Shown: positions 17,658 to 25,854 of the stretch, one piece after another
How the letters are laid out: each line of letters opens with the position of its first letter
How positions within the stretch are numbered: position 1 is the stretch's first letter
Assembly (NCBI GenBank): GCA_964577375.1
Contig: CAZNYW010000013.1
Span: 16,218 to 80,217 of the forward strand
Direction of reading: 5' to 3'
Source: DATKUC01 sp964577375
Lineage (GTDB): Bacteria > Spirochaetota > Spirochaetia > DSM-27196 > DATKUC01
Length of the DNA stretch: 64,000 bases
The notes under the pieces: generated by a model
The model's input: the letters and a program-made list of their open reading frames with translations, nothing else
Told to the model about the DNA's origin: nothing
The model's database searches: none
Made by a program: the position numbers and the translations under genes

Positions 17658-18341
17658 GTGGGTAAGACACGGGTGCTGCTCGTCGACGATCAGACGCTCT
17701 TCGCTGAGAGTCTGAAAGGTGTGCTCGATGCGCGTTACCCGGAGCTGGACATTGTAGGAATTGCCCACGACGGCAAGGATGCCCTGAATTCCGTCAGGAA
17801 ATGGTCGCCTGATGTGATTCTCATGGATGTGCGAATGCCGGTGATGGACGGCGTGGAGGCGACCGGCGAAATCCATGCCGAGTTTCCTGGCATCCGCATT
17901 ATCATGCTCACCACCTTCGACGATGACGAATACGTTCAGGAAGCGATCGCTCGGGGAGCGGTCGGATACGTGCTCAAGAACATCCCCATTCAGGATCTTG
18001 TCGATTCGATCCGCGTCGTCCGTGAGGGAGCGTTTCTCATGACTGAGTCGGTTGCCTCCCGTCTGGTGCGAAGATTCGTCGAACCTTCCCGCGGTGAGGA
18101 CACCGGGGGCAAGGCACTCCCGGAGTGGTTCAAGAGCCTGACCCGCCGCGAAAAGGAGATACTCTTTCTCATCGCAAGGGGCTGCGACAACAAGGAAATC
18201 GCTGATAAGCTGTGTCTTGCCGAACAGACGACGCGCAACCATGTGAGTGTGATTTACACAAAGCTCGGGGTTCACGATCGCGCGAACGCCATCAAGGCAA
18301 TCATCGAATCCAATCTGGACCTTTCCAATCAGCTCTCCTGA
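17658..18341 (+). CDS. NarL/LuxR-type response regulator
   Basis: 227 residues. The receiver has VLLVDDQTLFAESLKGVL, phospho-acceptor Asp in VILMDVRMPVMDG, and the conserved Lys in GYVLKNIPIQDLVDSI. The C-terminal LuxR HTH reads LTRREKEILFLIARGCDNKE, IADKLCLAEQTTRNHVSVIY. It is the partner of the kinase 3 bp upstream; the GTG start has a weak ribosome site (GGAGG further out), fitting coupled translation. A dense cluster of GTAC palindromes begins two bases after its stop. Confidence 0.95.
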   Translation: MGKTRVLLVDDQTLFAESLKGVLDARYPELDIVGIAHDGKDALNSVRKWSPDVILMDVRMPVMDGVEATGEIHAEFPGIRIIMLTTFDDDEYVQEAIARGAVGYVLKNIPIQDLVDSIRVVREGAFLMTESVASRLVRRFVEPSRGEDTGGKALPEWFKSLTRREKEILFLIARGCDNKEIADKLCLAEQTTRNHVSVIYTKLGVHDRANAIKAIIESNLDLSNQLS

Positions 18342-18343
18342 AA

Positions 18344-18422
18344 TAGTACGCGCGTACTAGGCGCGGTCTAGTACAAGAAAGGTACACCCGTAACCTGTAC
18401 AGCTTGCGGGTTCTGCCCGTAC
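18344..18422. promoter_or_regulatory. Cluster of GTAC-centred palindromes behind the NarL-type regulator
   Basis: Six GTAC tetramers start at 18346, 18354, 18371, 18382, 18397 and 18419. TAGTACGCGCGTACTA (18344-18359) is a perfect 16-bp palindrome, and GTACTAG (18354-18360) pairs with CTAGTAC (18368-18374) around a 7-base loop. One GTAC would be expected about every 256 bases. It may be an operator array for the adjacent regulator, or a hairpin at the 3' end of the operon. Confidence 0.5.
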
Positions 18423-18449
18423 ACTTTCTTTACGCTACAGGAGATGCTG

Positions 18450-18572
18450 ATGCAAATCGCTTTCATATATTGTGAAGTCGTTTCGTCAAATCAGGTCGCC
18501 CGGCGGCGATCCATTGCGGCGGTCCGGATTGAAGAGCTGTCCGCTTCGTGGTTTTCCGGGTTGGCGGCGTGA
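18450..18572 (+). CDS. Possible 40-residue peptide
   Basis: ATG 18450 has AGGAG 6 bases upstream and runs 40 codons (MQIAFIYCEVVSSNQVARRR ... SASWFSGLAA). It starts 28 bp after the GTAC cluster and lies in the 374-bp gap before the dehydrogenase. The peptide resembles nothing I know. The good ribosome site is the only support; chance is a fair alternative. Confidence 0.25.
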   Translation: MQIAFIYCEVVSSNQVARRRSIAAVRIEELSASWFSGLAA

Positions 18573-18715
18573 GTCCGGCGGTAGCGTCCAGTATGCGCAT
18601 CGTTGCACGCACGGCTGACGCCTCTCGCGGAAGGTCGCACGTTGCGTCCGATTTCGGTCCGGACCCTGTCCCGGCATACGACCGTCATTCCGGGGACCGG
18701 ATTTCGAACCGGACT

Positions 18716-19768
18716 ATGAAGGGCGTCGTCCTTCCCGGCGACAGCTCCGTTAGGGTCCGTGACTTTCCGGTCCCACATCCGGAGAAGGGTCAGGTACTCA
18801 TCCGCATGGTCGCATCGGCCATCTGCGAGAGCGATATCCGTGAAATCTATCGGCAGCATTCGGACGAAGGCGCCCGGCGCTACAGCGGCGTCATCTGTGG
18901 TCAGGAATGCTGCGGCAGCGTCGAAGAGGTCGGTGAAGGGGTGCAGCGTCTTCGCGCAGGAGACAGGGTGGTGGTCTATCCGGCATCCGGATGCGGCGAT
19001 TGCCCCGAATGCCGGCACGGGCACAGTGCCGATTGCAGCGGGCGAGAGGATGGCGCCTACGGCAGAACGCGAAACGGCGGTCTGGCCGAGTTTCTCCTTG
19101 CGGAGGAGGGCGACTGCCTGCGCCTTCCGGCGCGATTGAGCTACGTCGACGGTGCCAATCTCGTACATACCTTCGGACCTGCCTGGGAGGCTCTGTCCCG
19201 TATGCAGGTCGGTCAGGGTGAGACTCTTCTCGTGAGCGGCGCGAATCCGACCGGACTCGCCGCGATGATGCTTGCCCGCTGTCTCGGCGTGGAAAGGGTC
19301 GTTGCCGTGGACGGCTCTGCCGAGCGGCGCCGGCTGGTCGAGGAGCTCGGTGTGGCGGAGGCGGTCTTCGACACGGAGGATCTGTCGGCCGGCAGGATCG
19401 TATCGTGTCTCTCCGGCCGGGGATGCGACGCCGCCATCGAGTGTTCGGGTGACCCGGCGGGCCGGGTGATCGTACTTCGCGGCACCTCCAGATGGGGACG
19501 CGTTGCGTTCCTCGGCGAAGGAAACAGCATGCTGTTCGAACCGGGTCCCGACGTGATACGCCGTCAGTTGACCATCTACGGAATCAGCGGGACGGGCAGG
19601 GAAAACATGACGAGCCTGCTCGAGCTGCTCGAGCATTCCGACCTCGAGCCGTCAAGGATCACGACGCACTGTTTTTCTTTCGCTGAAATCGATCGGGCGT
19701 TCCGTGCCGCGGACCTGGCTCACGGTCAGGGTGGCAGGGTCTCCGTCGTCTTCGATGACGCCCGCTGA
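18716..19768 (+). CDS. Zinc-type medium-chain dehydrogenase with altered catalytic site
   Basis: 350 residues from ATG 18716 (MKGVVLPGDSSVRVRDFPVP). The structural zinc loop GCGDCPECRHGHSADC has all four cysteines. The catalytic Cys is in SAICESDI, but the usual GHE is replaced by GQE in VICGQECCGSVEEVG, removing the histidine zinc ligand or changing it to Gln. The nucleotide site is LLVSGANPTGLAAMMLARCL. The family oxidises polyols or L-threonine-like alcohols. No good ribosome site is seen; in-frame extensions upstream lack family similarity. It is convergent with the kup gene, 9 bp apart. Confidence 0.82.
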   Translation: MKGVVLPGDSSVRVRDFPVPHPEKGQVLIRMVASAICESDIREIYRQHSDEGARRYSGVICGQECCGSVEEVGEGVQRLRAGDRVVVYPASGCGDCPECRHGHSADCSGREDGAYGRTRNGGLAEFLLAEEGDCLRLPARLSYVDGANLVHTFGPAWEALSRMQVGQGETLLVSGANPTGLAAMMLARCLGVERVVAVDGSAERRRLVEELGVAEAVFDTEDLSAGRIVSCLSGRGCDAAIECSGDPAGRVIVLRGTSRWGRVAFLGEGNSMLFEPGPDVIRRQLTIYGISGTGRENMTSLLELLEHSDLEPSRITTHCFSFAEIDRAFRAADLAHGQGGRVSVVFDDAR

Positions 19769-19777
19769 TCTGCGGGT

Positions 19778-21442
19778 CTAGAGCTTGATCCTCCCGCCTA
19801 TCTCGATCACCCGGTCGTCGGGCAGACTGAACAGATTCACGATTCGTTCGGAGTTTCGCAGCAGAAACAGAAACAGGATATCCCGCCGAATGCTCATGCC
19901 GTGAGTACGCGAGGCGACGAGCGATTCGCGGCCGACGAAGTATCGAACGTCCTCCTCCTCGGTCTTGAGGTGCTGGTTGTTGACGATGCGCATCGCCGCG
20001 GGCACGTTCGGGCTGTCCATGAAGCCGTAGTGAGCATGGACAAGGAAGAAACCATCCCGCATCTTTTCGAACTCCACCCGGTTCTCGGATCGTACATGCG
20101 GATGCGGCTCTATGCTGACCGTGAAGAAGATGACCTGCCGGTGGACTATCGTGTTGTGGGTCGCGTTGTGAACAAAGGCGAGCGGGGCGATCCTGCTCCC
20201 GATCTTGCCGCCGACGATGGCTGTTCCTCGCGCCCATGTGGACATGCATAGATAGAGCAGAATTCCGGCGGCGAGCGGATACCAGCCGCCTTCGAGCACC
20301 TTCACTGCGTTCGCGGAGAGAAAGGTTACGTCGATCGCCAGGAAAAGCGCCGCCACGGCGACCGCTGCCGTCCAGTGCCACTTCCAGAGGCTGCGGAACA
20401 CTCTGAACGCAAGGATCGTCGTTATCACCATCGTCATCGATACCGCAAGGCCGTACGCGCCGGAAAGGTTCGAGCTCGAGCGAAGGCTCAGTGTCACCAC
20501 AGCCGTCGCGATGATCGCTGCCGCGGTGGAGAGCACCACCATCGGGTAGAGGTCCCACTTTGGTGCGAGATAGTAGAAGGGATTCGAGACGAGCGACGGT
20601 CGGGAAAGAATCAGCGCTCCCTGACCGAAGTAGTTGAGGAGCAGGCAGGGCAGGACGACAGTGAACCACGCCGCCCGGATTGGTGCCTTCCCGAAGTGGC
20701 CGATGTCGGCGTAGAGTGCCTCTCCGCCGGTGACAACGAGAAAGACCGCGCCGATTATGAAGGCACTCGCAACGCCGTGGGCCGCGACGAACCTGATCGT
20801 ATGAACCGGATTCACGGCGGCAAGAACCTGCGGTTCTCTGACGATCTGAAGCACACCGAGAACCGCGAGCACCGGAAACCATACCAGCATGAACGGGCCG
20901 AAGAGGATTCCAACGCGCGATGTTCCCGCCTGCTGCAGCAGAAACAGGAGAAAGAGGACCGCAAGCGCGATGGGAAGGATATAGGGCAAGAACACCGGCG
21001 TTGCAACCTCGAGTCCCTCAACAGCGCTCAGCACCGAAATCGCCGGGGTAATTGTGCCGTCACCGTAGAGAAGCGCCGCGCCGAAGAGCCCGATAGGCAG
21101 GACAGCCCATCTCCATCGGCCCCGTTTCGGCAGCACGAGCTCCATCAGCGCGAGAATGCCGCCTTCGCCCTGGTTGTCGGCGCGCAGAACGAGCACAAGA
21201 TACTTGATGCAGACGACCAGCACAAGCGCCCAGAAAATCATTCAAAGGACGCCCAGAATGTTCGCCGGAGTCGGCCTGACGGCGTGGGCACCGGAGAAGC
21301 AGATCTTCAGCGCATACAGCGGGCTTGTTCCGATGTCGCCGTATACCACGCCGAGAGCGCTGAGCGAGAGAACAAGCAGCCGGCGGGATGACGGTTCGGT
21401 GCCGGTCGGGTCCTTTTCGCTGGCTTTGCCGTTTTTCTTCAT
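19778..21442 (-). pseudogene. kup: Kup potassium transporter interrupted by an in-frame UGA
   Basis: The protein reads in one frame from ATG 21442 (MKKNGKASEKDP) through the conserved ALGVVYGDIGTSPLYALK and ANILGVL, then meets TGA at 21242-21244, and goes on as MIFWALVLVVCIKYLVLVLR. Helices follow (LLYGDGTITPAISVLSAVEG, TGGEALYADIGHFGKAPIR), then the cytoplasmic tail to 19778. Relatives have Ser where the stop stands, so one base change (TCA to TGA) explains it. Together the parts give about 554 residues, near the usual 600-plus. ATG follows the stop at once, so reinitiation could make the second part, 487 residues lacking the first helix and its ion-binding residues. A TATAAT lies upstream near 21560. 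Confidence 0.85.
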
Positions 21443-21625
21443 ACGCCTGGACGTCGGATCGTGGAAATCGGGGCTACCGATCAGGTGGCGGTAGGTGAAA
21501 GATACCGCGCGTCCGCCGGATGAGGCAACTTGACAACCGGGACGTTGGGGTGTCAAATATTATAGCGCAAGTAAGGAATCGTGTGCCGGCCCTGTTTCCA
21601 ATACCAGTCTCCGAGGAGTCCGCTG

Positions 21626-22885
21626 ATGCCCGAGCCTGAAGTGAAGATTTACCCCTATCGATGGATCGTGCTGGGTGCCTTCCTGCTGATCAACGTAATG
21701 ATGCAGGTGCTCTGGATCTGCTATGCGCCGGTCGCCACGCTGGCCGCAGACGGCTATCAGGTCAACCGCGAAAGCATCGACATGCTCGCAAATCTCTTCC
21801 TGCTCGTCTATCTGCCGGTTGCGATTCCGGCGGCCTGGGCAATCGATACCTTTGGCTTCAAGAAGGCAGTCGGCCTCGGGGCTGTGCTCATGGCGCTTTT
21901 CGGTGCCCTCAGGGCTCTGTTCCCCACAAGCTACACGGCCGCGCTCATCGGTTCCATCGGCATCGCGATAGGTCAGCCCTTCCTGCTCAACGCCTTCACC
22001 AAAATGGCTGCTCTCTGGTTTCCCCAGAAGCAGCGTGCGACGATAACGGGTGTGATATTCCTCGGCCTGTTTTTCGGCATCGGTCTCGGGGAAGCGCTCG
22101 GGCCGGGGCTCGTATCCGCATACGGCCTTTCAGGCATGCAGACAATCTATGCAATTGCAGCGATTGCAGCGGCTCTCCTCTTCCTCCTGTTTGCGCGCTC
22201 CAATCCGCCGACGCCTGCGAGCCCGCCGGATGAGCGGGTCCGCGCGCTTGTTCTCGACAGCTTCAAACAGATTCTCCGGAACCGCAATGTCTACGTCCTC
22301 GCGCTCGCCCTGCTGATTGCGAGCGGAATCGTGAACGGCGTATTTACCGTCATCGACGGGCTGGCCAAGGAGCTTTCGCTCTCGTCAGGCGACGGCGTCC
22401 TGCTCACCTCCCTGCTTCTGCTCGGCGGGATCGTGGGCAGCGTCGTGGTTCCGGCTGTTTCGGACACCATAAAGAGGCGCAAGCCCATCCTTGTCGCGGC
22501 AGTCTTCCTCGGGGTTCCCGCGACCCTGGGACTGGTGCTCGGACGCGGGTTACCGGTGGAAATTGTCTGTTTCTTCCTTATGGGGGTCTGCATTACCGGC
22601 GTGGTACCGGTGGCCTATCAGTACGGGGCCGAGATTACCCACCCGGCCCCCGAGGGCACAAGCAATGGAATCCTCGCGCTGGTAGTTCAGGCGGCCGGGC
22701 TGTTGATCGTGCTGATGGACGCGCTGCGCGGCGTCTTCAACAATTCCTACATTCCCTCGTTCATTGGACTGGCAGTACTGCTGGCGGTGAGCGGCATCAT
22801 CATGCTGTCGTTGGAGGAGTCACCGGAGATGGCAAAAGTGGTCAGCGGGACGGACGAAGAGGCTATTTCGACGGCTCCGAGATGA
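21626..22885 (+). CDS. Major facilitator superfamily transporter
   Basis: 419 residues, about 12 helices. YPYRWIVLGAFLLINVMMQV, ANLFLLVYLPVAIPAAWAID and TFGFKKAVGLGAVLMALFGA show the first-half MFS pattern; IGQPFLLNAFTKMAALWFP resembles FLVCR-type or phosphate/hexuronate-like members. The substrate is unknown. ATG 21626 (MPEPEVKIY) has GAGGAG 9 bases upstream. Its end overlaps the acyltransferase gene on the other strand by 23 bp. It is divergent from kup across 183 bp. Confidence 0.88.
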   Translation: MPEPEVKIYPYRWIVLGAFLLINVMMQVLWICYAPVATLAADGYQVNRESIDMLANLFLLVYLPVAIPAAWAIDTFGFKKAVGLGAVLMALFGALRALFPTSYTAALIGSIGIAIGQPFLLNAFTKMAALWFPQKQRATITGVIFLGLFFGIGLGEALGPGLVSAYGLSGMQTIYAIAAIAAALLFLLFARSNPPTPASPPDERVRALVLDSFKQILRNRNVYVLALALLIASGIVNGVFTVIDGLAKELSLSSGDGVLLTSLLLLGGIVGSVVVPAVSDTIKRRKPILVAAVFLGVPATLGLVLGRGLPVEIVCFFLMGVCITGVVPVAYQYGAEITHPAPEGTSNGILALVVQAAGLLIVLMDALRGVFNNSYIPSFIGLAVLLAVSGIIMLSLEESPEMAKVVSGTDEEAISTAPR

Positions 22886-24029
22886 GCCTGGAACTGAGAA
22901 ACCGGCTTTCCTGATCGCTGATCAGCGCCTCGATCGATCCGGCATGACAGAGGGCATTCTCCACCGGCTTTGCGTACATATCCAGGAACGCTCTTCCGGT
23001 TTTCGGCGAGAGCATCCGCGCCCGCTCGATTACCCTTTCGCCGCGCGAAAGGTCTATGTGGGCGAGAGCCGTTATGCGGTCCCTCCTCGACAGATCGTGG
23101 GTGCGCACGAAGGCGAGCCAGTTTGCATCCCAGAGACGGTAGTTCTGCTGGATCTCGCGGTCGAGTCCTGAAACGATCTCGCTGCGTGAGTTTCCGCTGA
23201 CCCTGTCGCCGAACGCGATGTGCACACGACCTTTCCAGCCGTTTATCTCTCCAATGATGTTCATGAGGTCCCGGTGCATCGTGGTCGGCTCAAGCTCTCC
23301 TGCCACTTCGCACGCGAGCACTTCGTCCTGCGGCAGCTGTTCCCAGGAGATGGTCATCGGCTGGATGATGGTTCTGGACGACCAGCTGCCGAATCCCTCG
23401 AACGTCCGGTTCATGCTCAGCATCTTCAGAACCGAAGAATCAGTCCTGTCGTCACCGTTTTTCGCGCGTCCGCCGCGGTGCGCGATCCAAACCGAATTGC
23501 CCACTCCAAGCAGGTCCGAAATATAGGTGGAGAGGCGCCGCGCCTCCTCGAGCTTTTCCCGGATTCCTTCGACCCTGCGTTTGACCACAAATCCCTTGTT
23601 GAGCCGGATCAGATGCTGGATCCATGCGGTCTTCATGAGATTGTCGCCGGCGGCGCTGTAGACAGTCGGAAAGCCGGTTCGCGCCAGCAGGAAGTTGAGA
23701 TACGAGGTGTCGAGCACGGTGCTGCGGTGGTTGGACAAAAAGAGATGCGGCTGACCGGCCTGCAGATTTTCTCTTCCCGTAATGGTAAGTCCGTCACTGG
23801 TGGTGCGCAGATTGAAGCTCACCAGACGGAACATCATCGCCTGAAACTCGTCGATGGAAGAAAAAGTCTTAACCCAGTGAAAAACCGAGGCCAGGTTGTC
23901 CTTGTGGAAGAGACGGGGCAGTCCCCACGCCTTTTTCAAAACCGCCTGAAACTGGGGATCCGAATAGAGGCGTCTGATTATCGCCCCGAGTCTCGACTCG
24001 GGATAGGCCGCAATGTCGCCGTAACCCAT
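22863..24029 (-). CDS. PlsC-like phospholipid/glycerol acyltransferase
   Basis: 388 residues. The acyltransferase block I motif H-x4-D is in LFLSNHRSTVLDTSYLNFLL. NKGFVVKRRVEGIREKLEE and VWIAHRGGRAKNGDDRTD follow where blocks II and III of the PlsC fold lie. It is longer than a simple PlsC (about 240 residues) and nearer to the glycerol-3-phosphate acyltransferase type. It would add an acyl chain to a phospholipid precursor at the inner membrane. ATG 24029 lies 10 bases after a consensus -10 box, so the transcript is almost leaderless. Confidence 0.82.
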   Translation of the reverse strand: MGYGDIAAYPESRLGAIIRRLYSDPQFQAVLKKAWGLPRLFHKDNLASVFHWVKTFSSIDEFQAMMFRLVSFNLRTTSDGLTITGRENLQAGQPHLFLSNHRSTVLDTSYLNFLLARTGFPTVYSAAGDNLMKTAWIQHLIRLNKGFVVKRRVEGIREKLEEARRLSTYISDLLGVGNSVWIAHRGGRAKNGDDRTDSSVLKMLSMNRTFEGFGSWSSRTIIQPMTISWEQLPQDEVLACEVAGELEPTTMHRDLMNIIGEINGWKGRVHIAFGDRVSGNSRSEIVSGLDREIQQNYRLWDANWLAFVRTHDLSRRDRITALAHIDLSRGERVIERARMLSPKTGRAFLDMYAKPVENALCHAGSIEALISDQESRFLSSRLISEPSK

Positions 24030-24039
24030 GGCAATCAGT

Positions 24040-24068
24040 ATTATAGCGATCCACGTTCCGAATGGCAA
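24040..24068 (-). promoter_or_regulatory. Sigma70 promoter of the acyltransferase gene
   Basis: Read on the minus strand: TTGCCA (24068-24063), 17-bp spacer, TATAAT (24045-24040). The start codon at 24029 is 10 bases downstream, so transcription begins at or just before the ATG. Confidence 0.75.
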
Positions 24069-24099
24069 AGGGATTATCCGACAATTTTCTGTTCTGCCC

Positions 24100-24128
24100 T
24101 TGACGCCAGCCTGTTTCAGGGATATTAT
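24100..24128 (+). promoter_or_regulatory. Sigma70 promoter of the LacI-family regulator
   Basis: TTGACG (24100-24105), 17-bp spacer, TATTAT (24123-24128). The LacI-type operator begins at the next base, covering the start site, as expected for autorepression. Confidence 0.75.
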
Positions 24129-24142
24129 TGCAACCGGTTGCA
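24129..24142. promoter_or_regulatory. LacI-type operator, copy 1
   Basis: TGCAACCGGTTGCA is a perfect 14-bp palindrome with the central CG typical of LacI/GalR operators. It follows the -10 box of the regulator's own promoter directly. An identical copy stands at 25191-25204 behind the gene. Confidence 0.88.
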
Positions 24143-24158
24143 TAACAGGGGAATCGCC

Positions 24159-25169
24159 TTGAGCGTAGAAAACGGGCCGCTGAGATCGATCGAAGACATT
24201 GCAAAAATCGCAGGAGTGTCGAAGTCGACGGTTTCGCGCGCCCTCAACGACAGCCCGATGATAAGCGACGCGACCAAGAAACAGATCCGGGAGATCGCGC
24301 GCCGCCACGATTTCCGACCGAGCGCCCAGGCCCGGCGTCTGAGCACCCGATCGAGCAACACCATCGCCTTCGTCACGCACGCCTATCACGGCGACTTCTC
24401 CGTGGCGGACCTTTTCACCCTCGAGATAATGGGTGGAATCACCGCAGGACTTTCGGAGCTTCAATACGACCTCCTGGTGGTGCAGGTGGATCCCCGGGAG
24501 ACCGACTGGGCGGCGCAATACCTCAACACGGCGAGGGTCGACGGCTTCATCCTGATGACCTCCTCGCGCAAACGGTGGCATGTCGAGCATCTCCTCAAGA
24601 TGGGAGCGCCATTTGTGGCGTGGGGCCACGGACAGGGGCGGTACTGCTCGGTCTGTGGTGACGATGTCCGGGGAGGCCGGCTGGCCACTGAGCTGCTTGT
24701 ATCGGAGGGTCGCCGCCATATTGCGTTCATGGGCGGGCCGCGCATCGAGCTCGAGGTTCAGCTGCGGCAGCGCGGATACCAGGAGGCGCTGGCCGATGCG
24801 GGGCTCTCGATGGAACCCTCACTCGTTGCCTACGGTGATTTCTCCGACCGTTCGGGTGCCCTGGCAATGAAGGAGATACTTTCAAGGGGGGGCGAGGTGG
24901 ACGCAGTCTTTGTGAACAGCGATCTCATGGCTATCTCCGCGATGACCTGCCTGCGTGAGCAGGGGATTCGCGTACCCGACGATATCTCGGTCGTGGGCTA
25001 CGACAATCTGTCGATTGCCGGATACGCATCGCCGCCGCTCACCACGGTCAACCAGAACATTCCGCTTGCCGGAAAGTACCTGGCGCGCGACCTCGTGCGG
25101 TATCTCGAGCACCGGATCATAACCGAATCGGTGGTACCGGTCGAATTGATTCGAAGGGAATCCGCATGA
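24159..25169 (+). CDS. LacI/GalR-family sugar-responsive repressor
   Basis: 336 residues. The N-terminal HTH is SIEDIAKIAGVSKSTVSRAL followed by NDSPMISDATKKQIREIARR and the hinge helix FRPSAQARRLST. The periplasmic-binding-like domain includes VDAVFVNSDLMAISAMTCLR and VPDDISVVGYDNLSIAGYAS, ending with the PPLTTVNQ motif. I chose TTG 24159 because AGGGG is about 8 bases upstream and the length is then standard. It binds, by inference, the two identical TGCAACCGGTTGCA operators that flank it. The second operator precedes the next gene, its likely target. Confidence 0.93.
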   Translation: MSVENGPLRSIEDIAKIAGVSKSTVSRALNDSPMISDATKKQIREIARRHDFRPSAQARRLSTRSSNTIAFVTHAYHGDFSVADLFTLEIMGGITAGLSELQYDLLVVQVDPRETDWAAQYLNTARVDGFILMTSSRKRWHVEHLLKMGAPFVAWGHGQGRYCSVCGDDVRGGRLATELLVSEGRRHIAFMGGPRIELEVQLRQRGYQEALADAGLSMEPSLVAYGDFSDRSGALAMKEILSRGGEVDAVFVNSDLMAISAMTCLREQGIRVPDDISVVGYDNLSIAGYASPPLTTVNQNIPLAGKYLARDLVRYLEHRIITESVVPVELIRRESA

Positions 25170-25190
25170 TCTTTTTTATTTGCCCTGTTA

Positions 25191-25204
25191 TGCAACCGGT
25201 TGCA
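25191..25204. promoter_or_regulatory. LacI-type operator, copy 2
   Basis: TGCAACCGGTTGCA again, identical to 24129-24142. It lies 22 bp after the repressor stop and 36 bp before the ATG of the next gene. A clear promoter around it is not visible; TGTTAT (25186-25191) is a possible -10 box. Confidence 0.85.
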
Positions 25205-25239
25205 GAAATCTGATCCAGTTTATGGATGGAGGAGGCATT

Positions 25240-25854
25240 ATGCGAAGCAGTGTGAAACGAACGGCGTTTCATGGGGAAATTCCGTCTCTGGAGCCATGGA
25301 GCATCGAGGGCTACCGAAGAATCGAGGCGCTTCACGCGTTCCGGCGAGCCTGTTTCAGCGAGCTCGTCGGCCGCCTGACACGAGGCCTGCGTCTGACCGC
25401 GAGGCATTCCGCGGAGCAGGGTCCCTGCCGAAACAAATCGGAAAGGGACGCCGCCCGGCGGGCCCGGATAGCGCTCGAGCGCATTGACGCCGCATCTCCA
25501 GGGCGCAGGCTGCCGCTGCGCCGGTACCGTGAGATCTGGGTTGCGCTTTATCTGGACGAGGCGCTCGTTGACCGGACCGTTCTTCCGGTGCGGTTGATCG
25601 GGGGCCGGCTCCTGCTTGCCGGCGACGCCGGTGATGCGGTACGGTTATCGGTGCTTCGTGCCCGCGGTGTCCGGCATGTCGCCGTTGCAACGGCGGATTC
25701 CGTGCGAGCGGAAATTCGCTGTTCAGTTTTCGGTGGCGCGTTTCCCGGTCTCGATGTAGGGTATCACTATGAAAACGAAGACGAAAACAACGACGATTGC
25801 GATGTCCCGCAGCGAGATGCTCGCTGCGTTCATGGAGCGGGATGCCTCCTGTGA
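25240..25854 (+). CDS. Unknown protein behind the LacI operator
   Basis: 204 residues. ATG 25240 has a strong GGAGGAGG 4-5 bases upstream and the LacI operator 36 bp before, so it should be the regulated gene. The protein (SLEPWSIEGYRRIEALHAFR, REIWVALYLDEALVDRTVLP, VRLIGGRLLLAGDAGDAVRL) matches no family I know and has no signal peptide. Its last 86 bases overlap the Ada-Ogt gene in another frame, and that tail (YHYENEDENNDD) is of odd composition. Given the decay elsewhere in the window, it may be a truncated or frameshifted remnant of a sugar gene. Confidence 0.45.
   Translation: MRSSVKRTAFHGEIPSLEPWSIEGYRRIEALHAFRRACFSELVGRLTRGLRLTARHSAEQGPCRNKSERDAARRARIALERIDAASPGRRLPLRRYREIWVALYLDEALVDRTVLPVRLIGGRLLLAGDAGDAVRLSVLRARGVRHVAVATADSVRAEIRCSVFGGAFPGLDVGYHYENEDENNDDCDVPQRDARCVHGAGCLL

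Noticed and set aside
21242..21244. Selenocysteine reading of the UGA in kup
   Set aside because: Relatives have Ser, not Cys, at this place, and no SECIS-like hairpin is evident after the codon; a nonsense change is simpler.
21530..21556. TTGACA ... TGTCAA inverted repeat upstream of kup as a riboswitch or operator
   Set aside because: Only 6-bp arms; the leader is too short for the c-di-AMP riboswitch found before some K+ transporters.
23220..24158. Long N-terminal extension of the LacI-family regulator
   Set aside because: It is antisense to the acyltransferase gene and crosses the promoter and operator; TTG 24159 gives a standard repressor.
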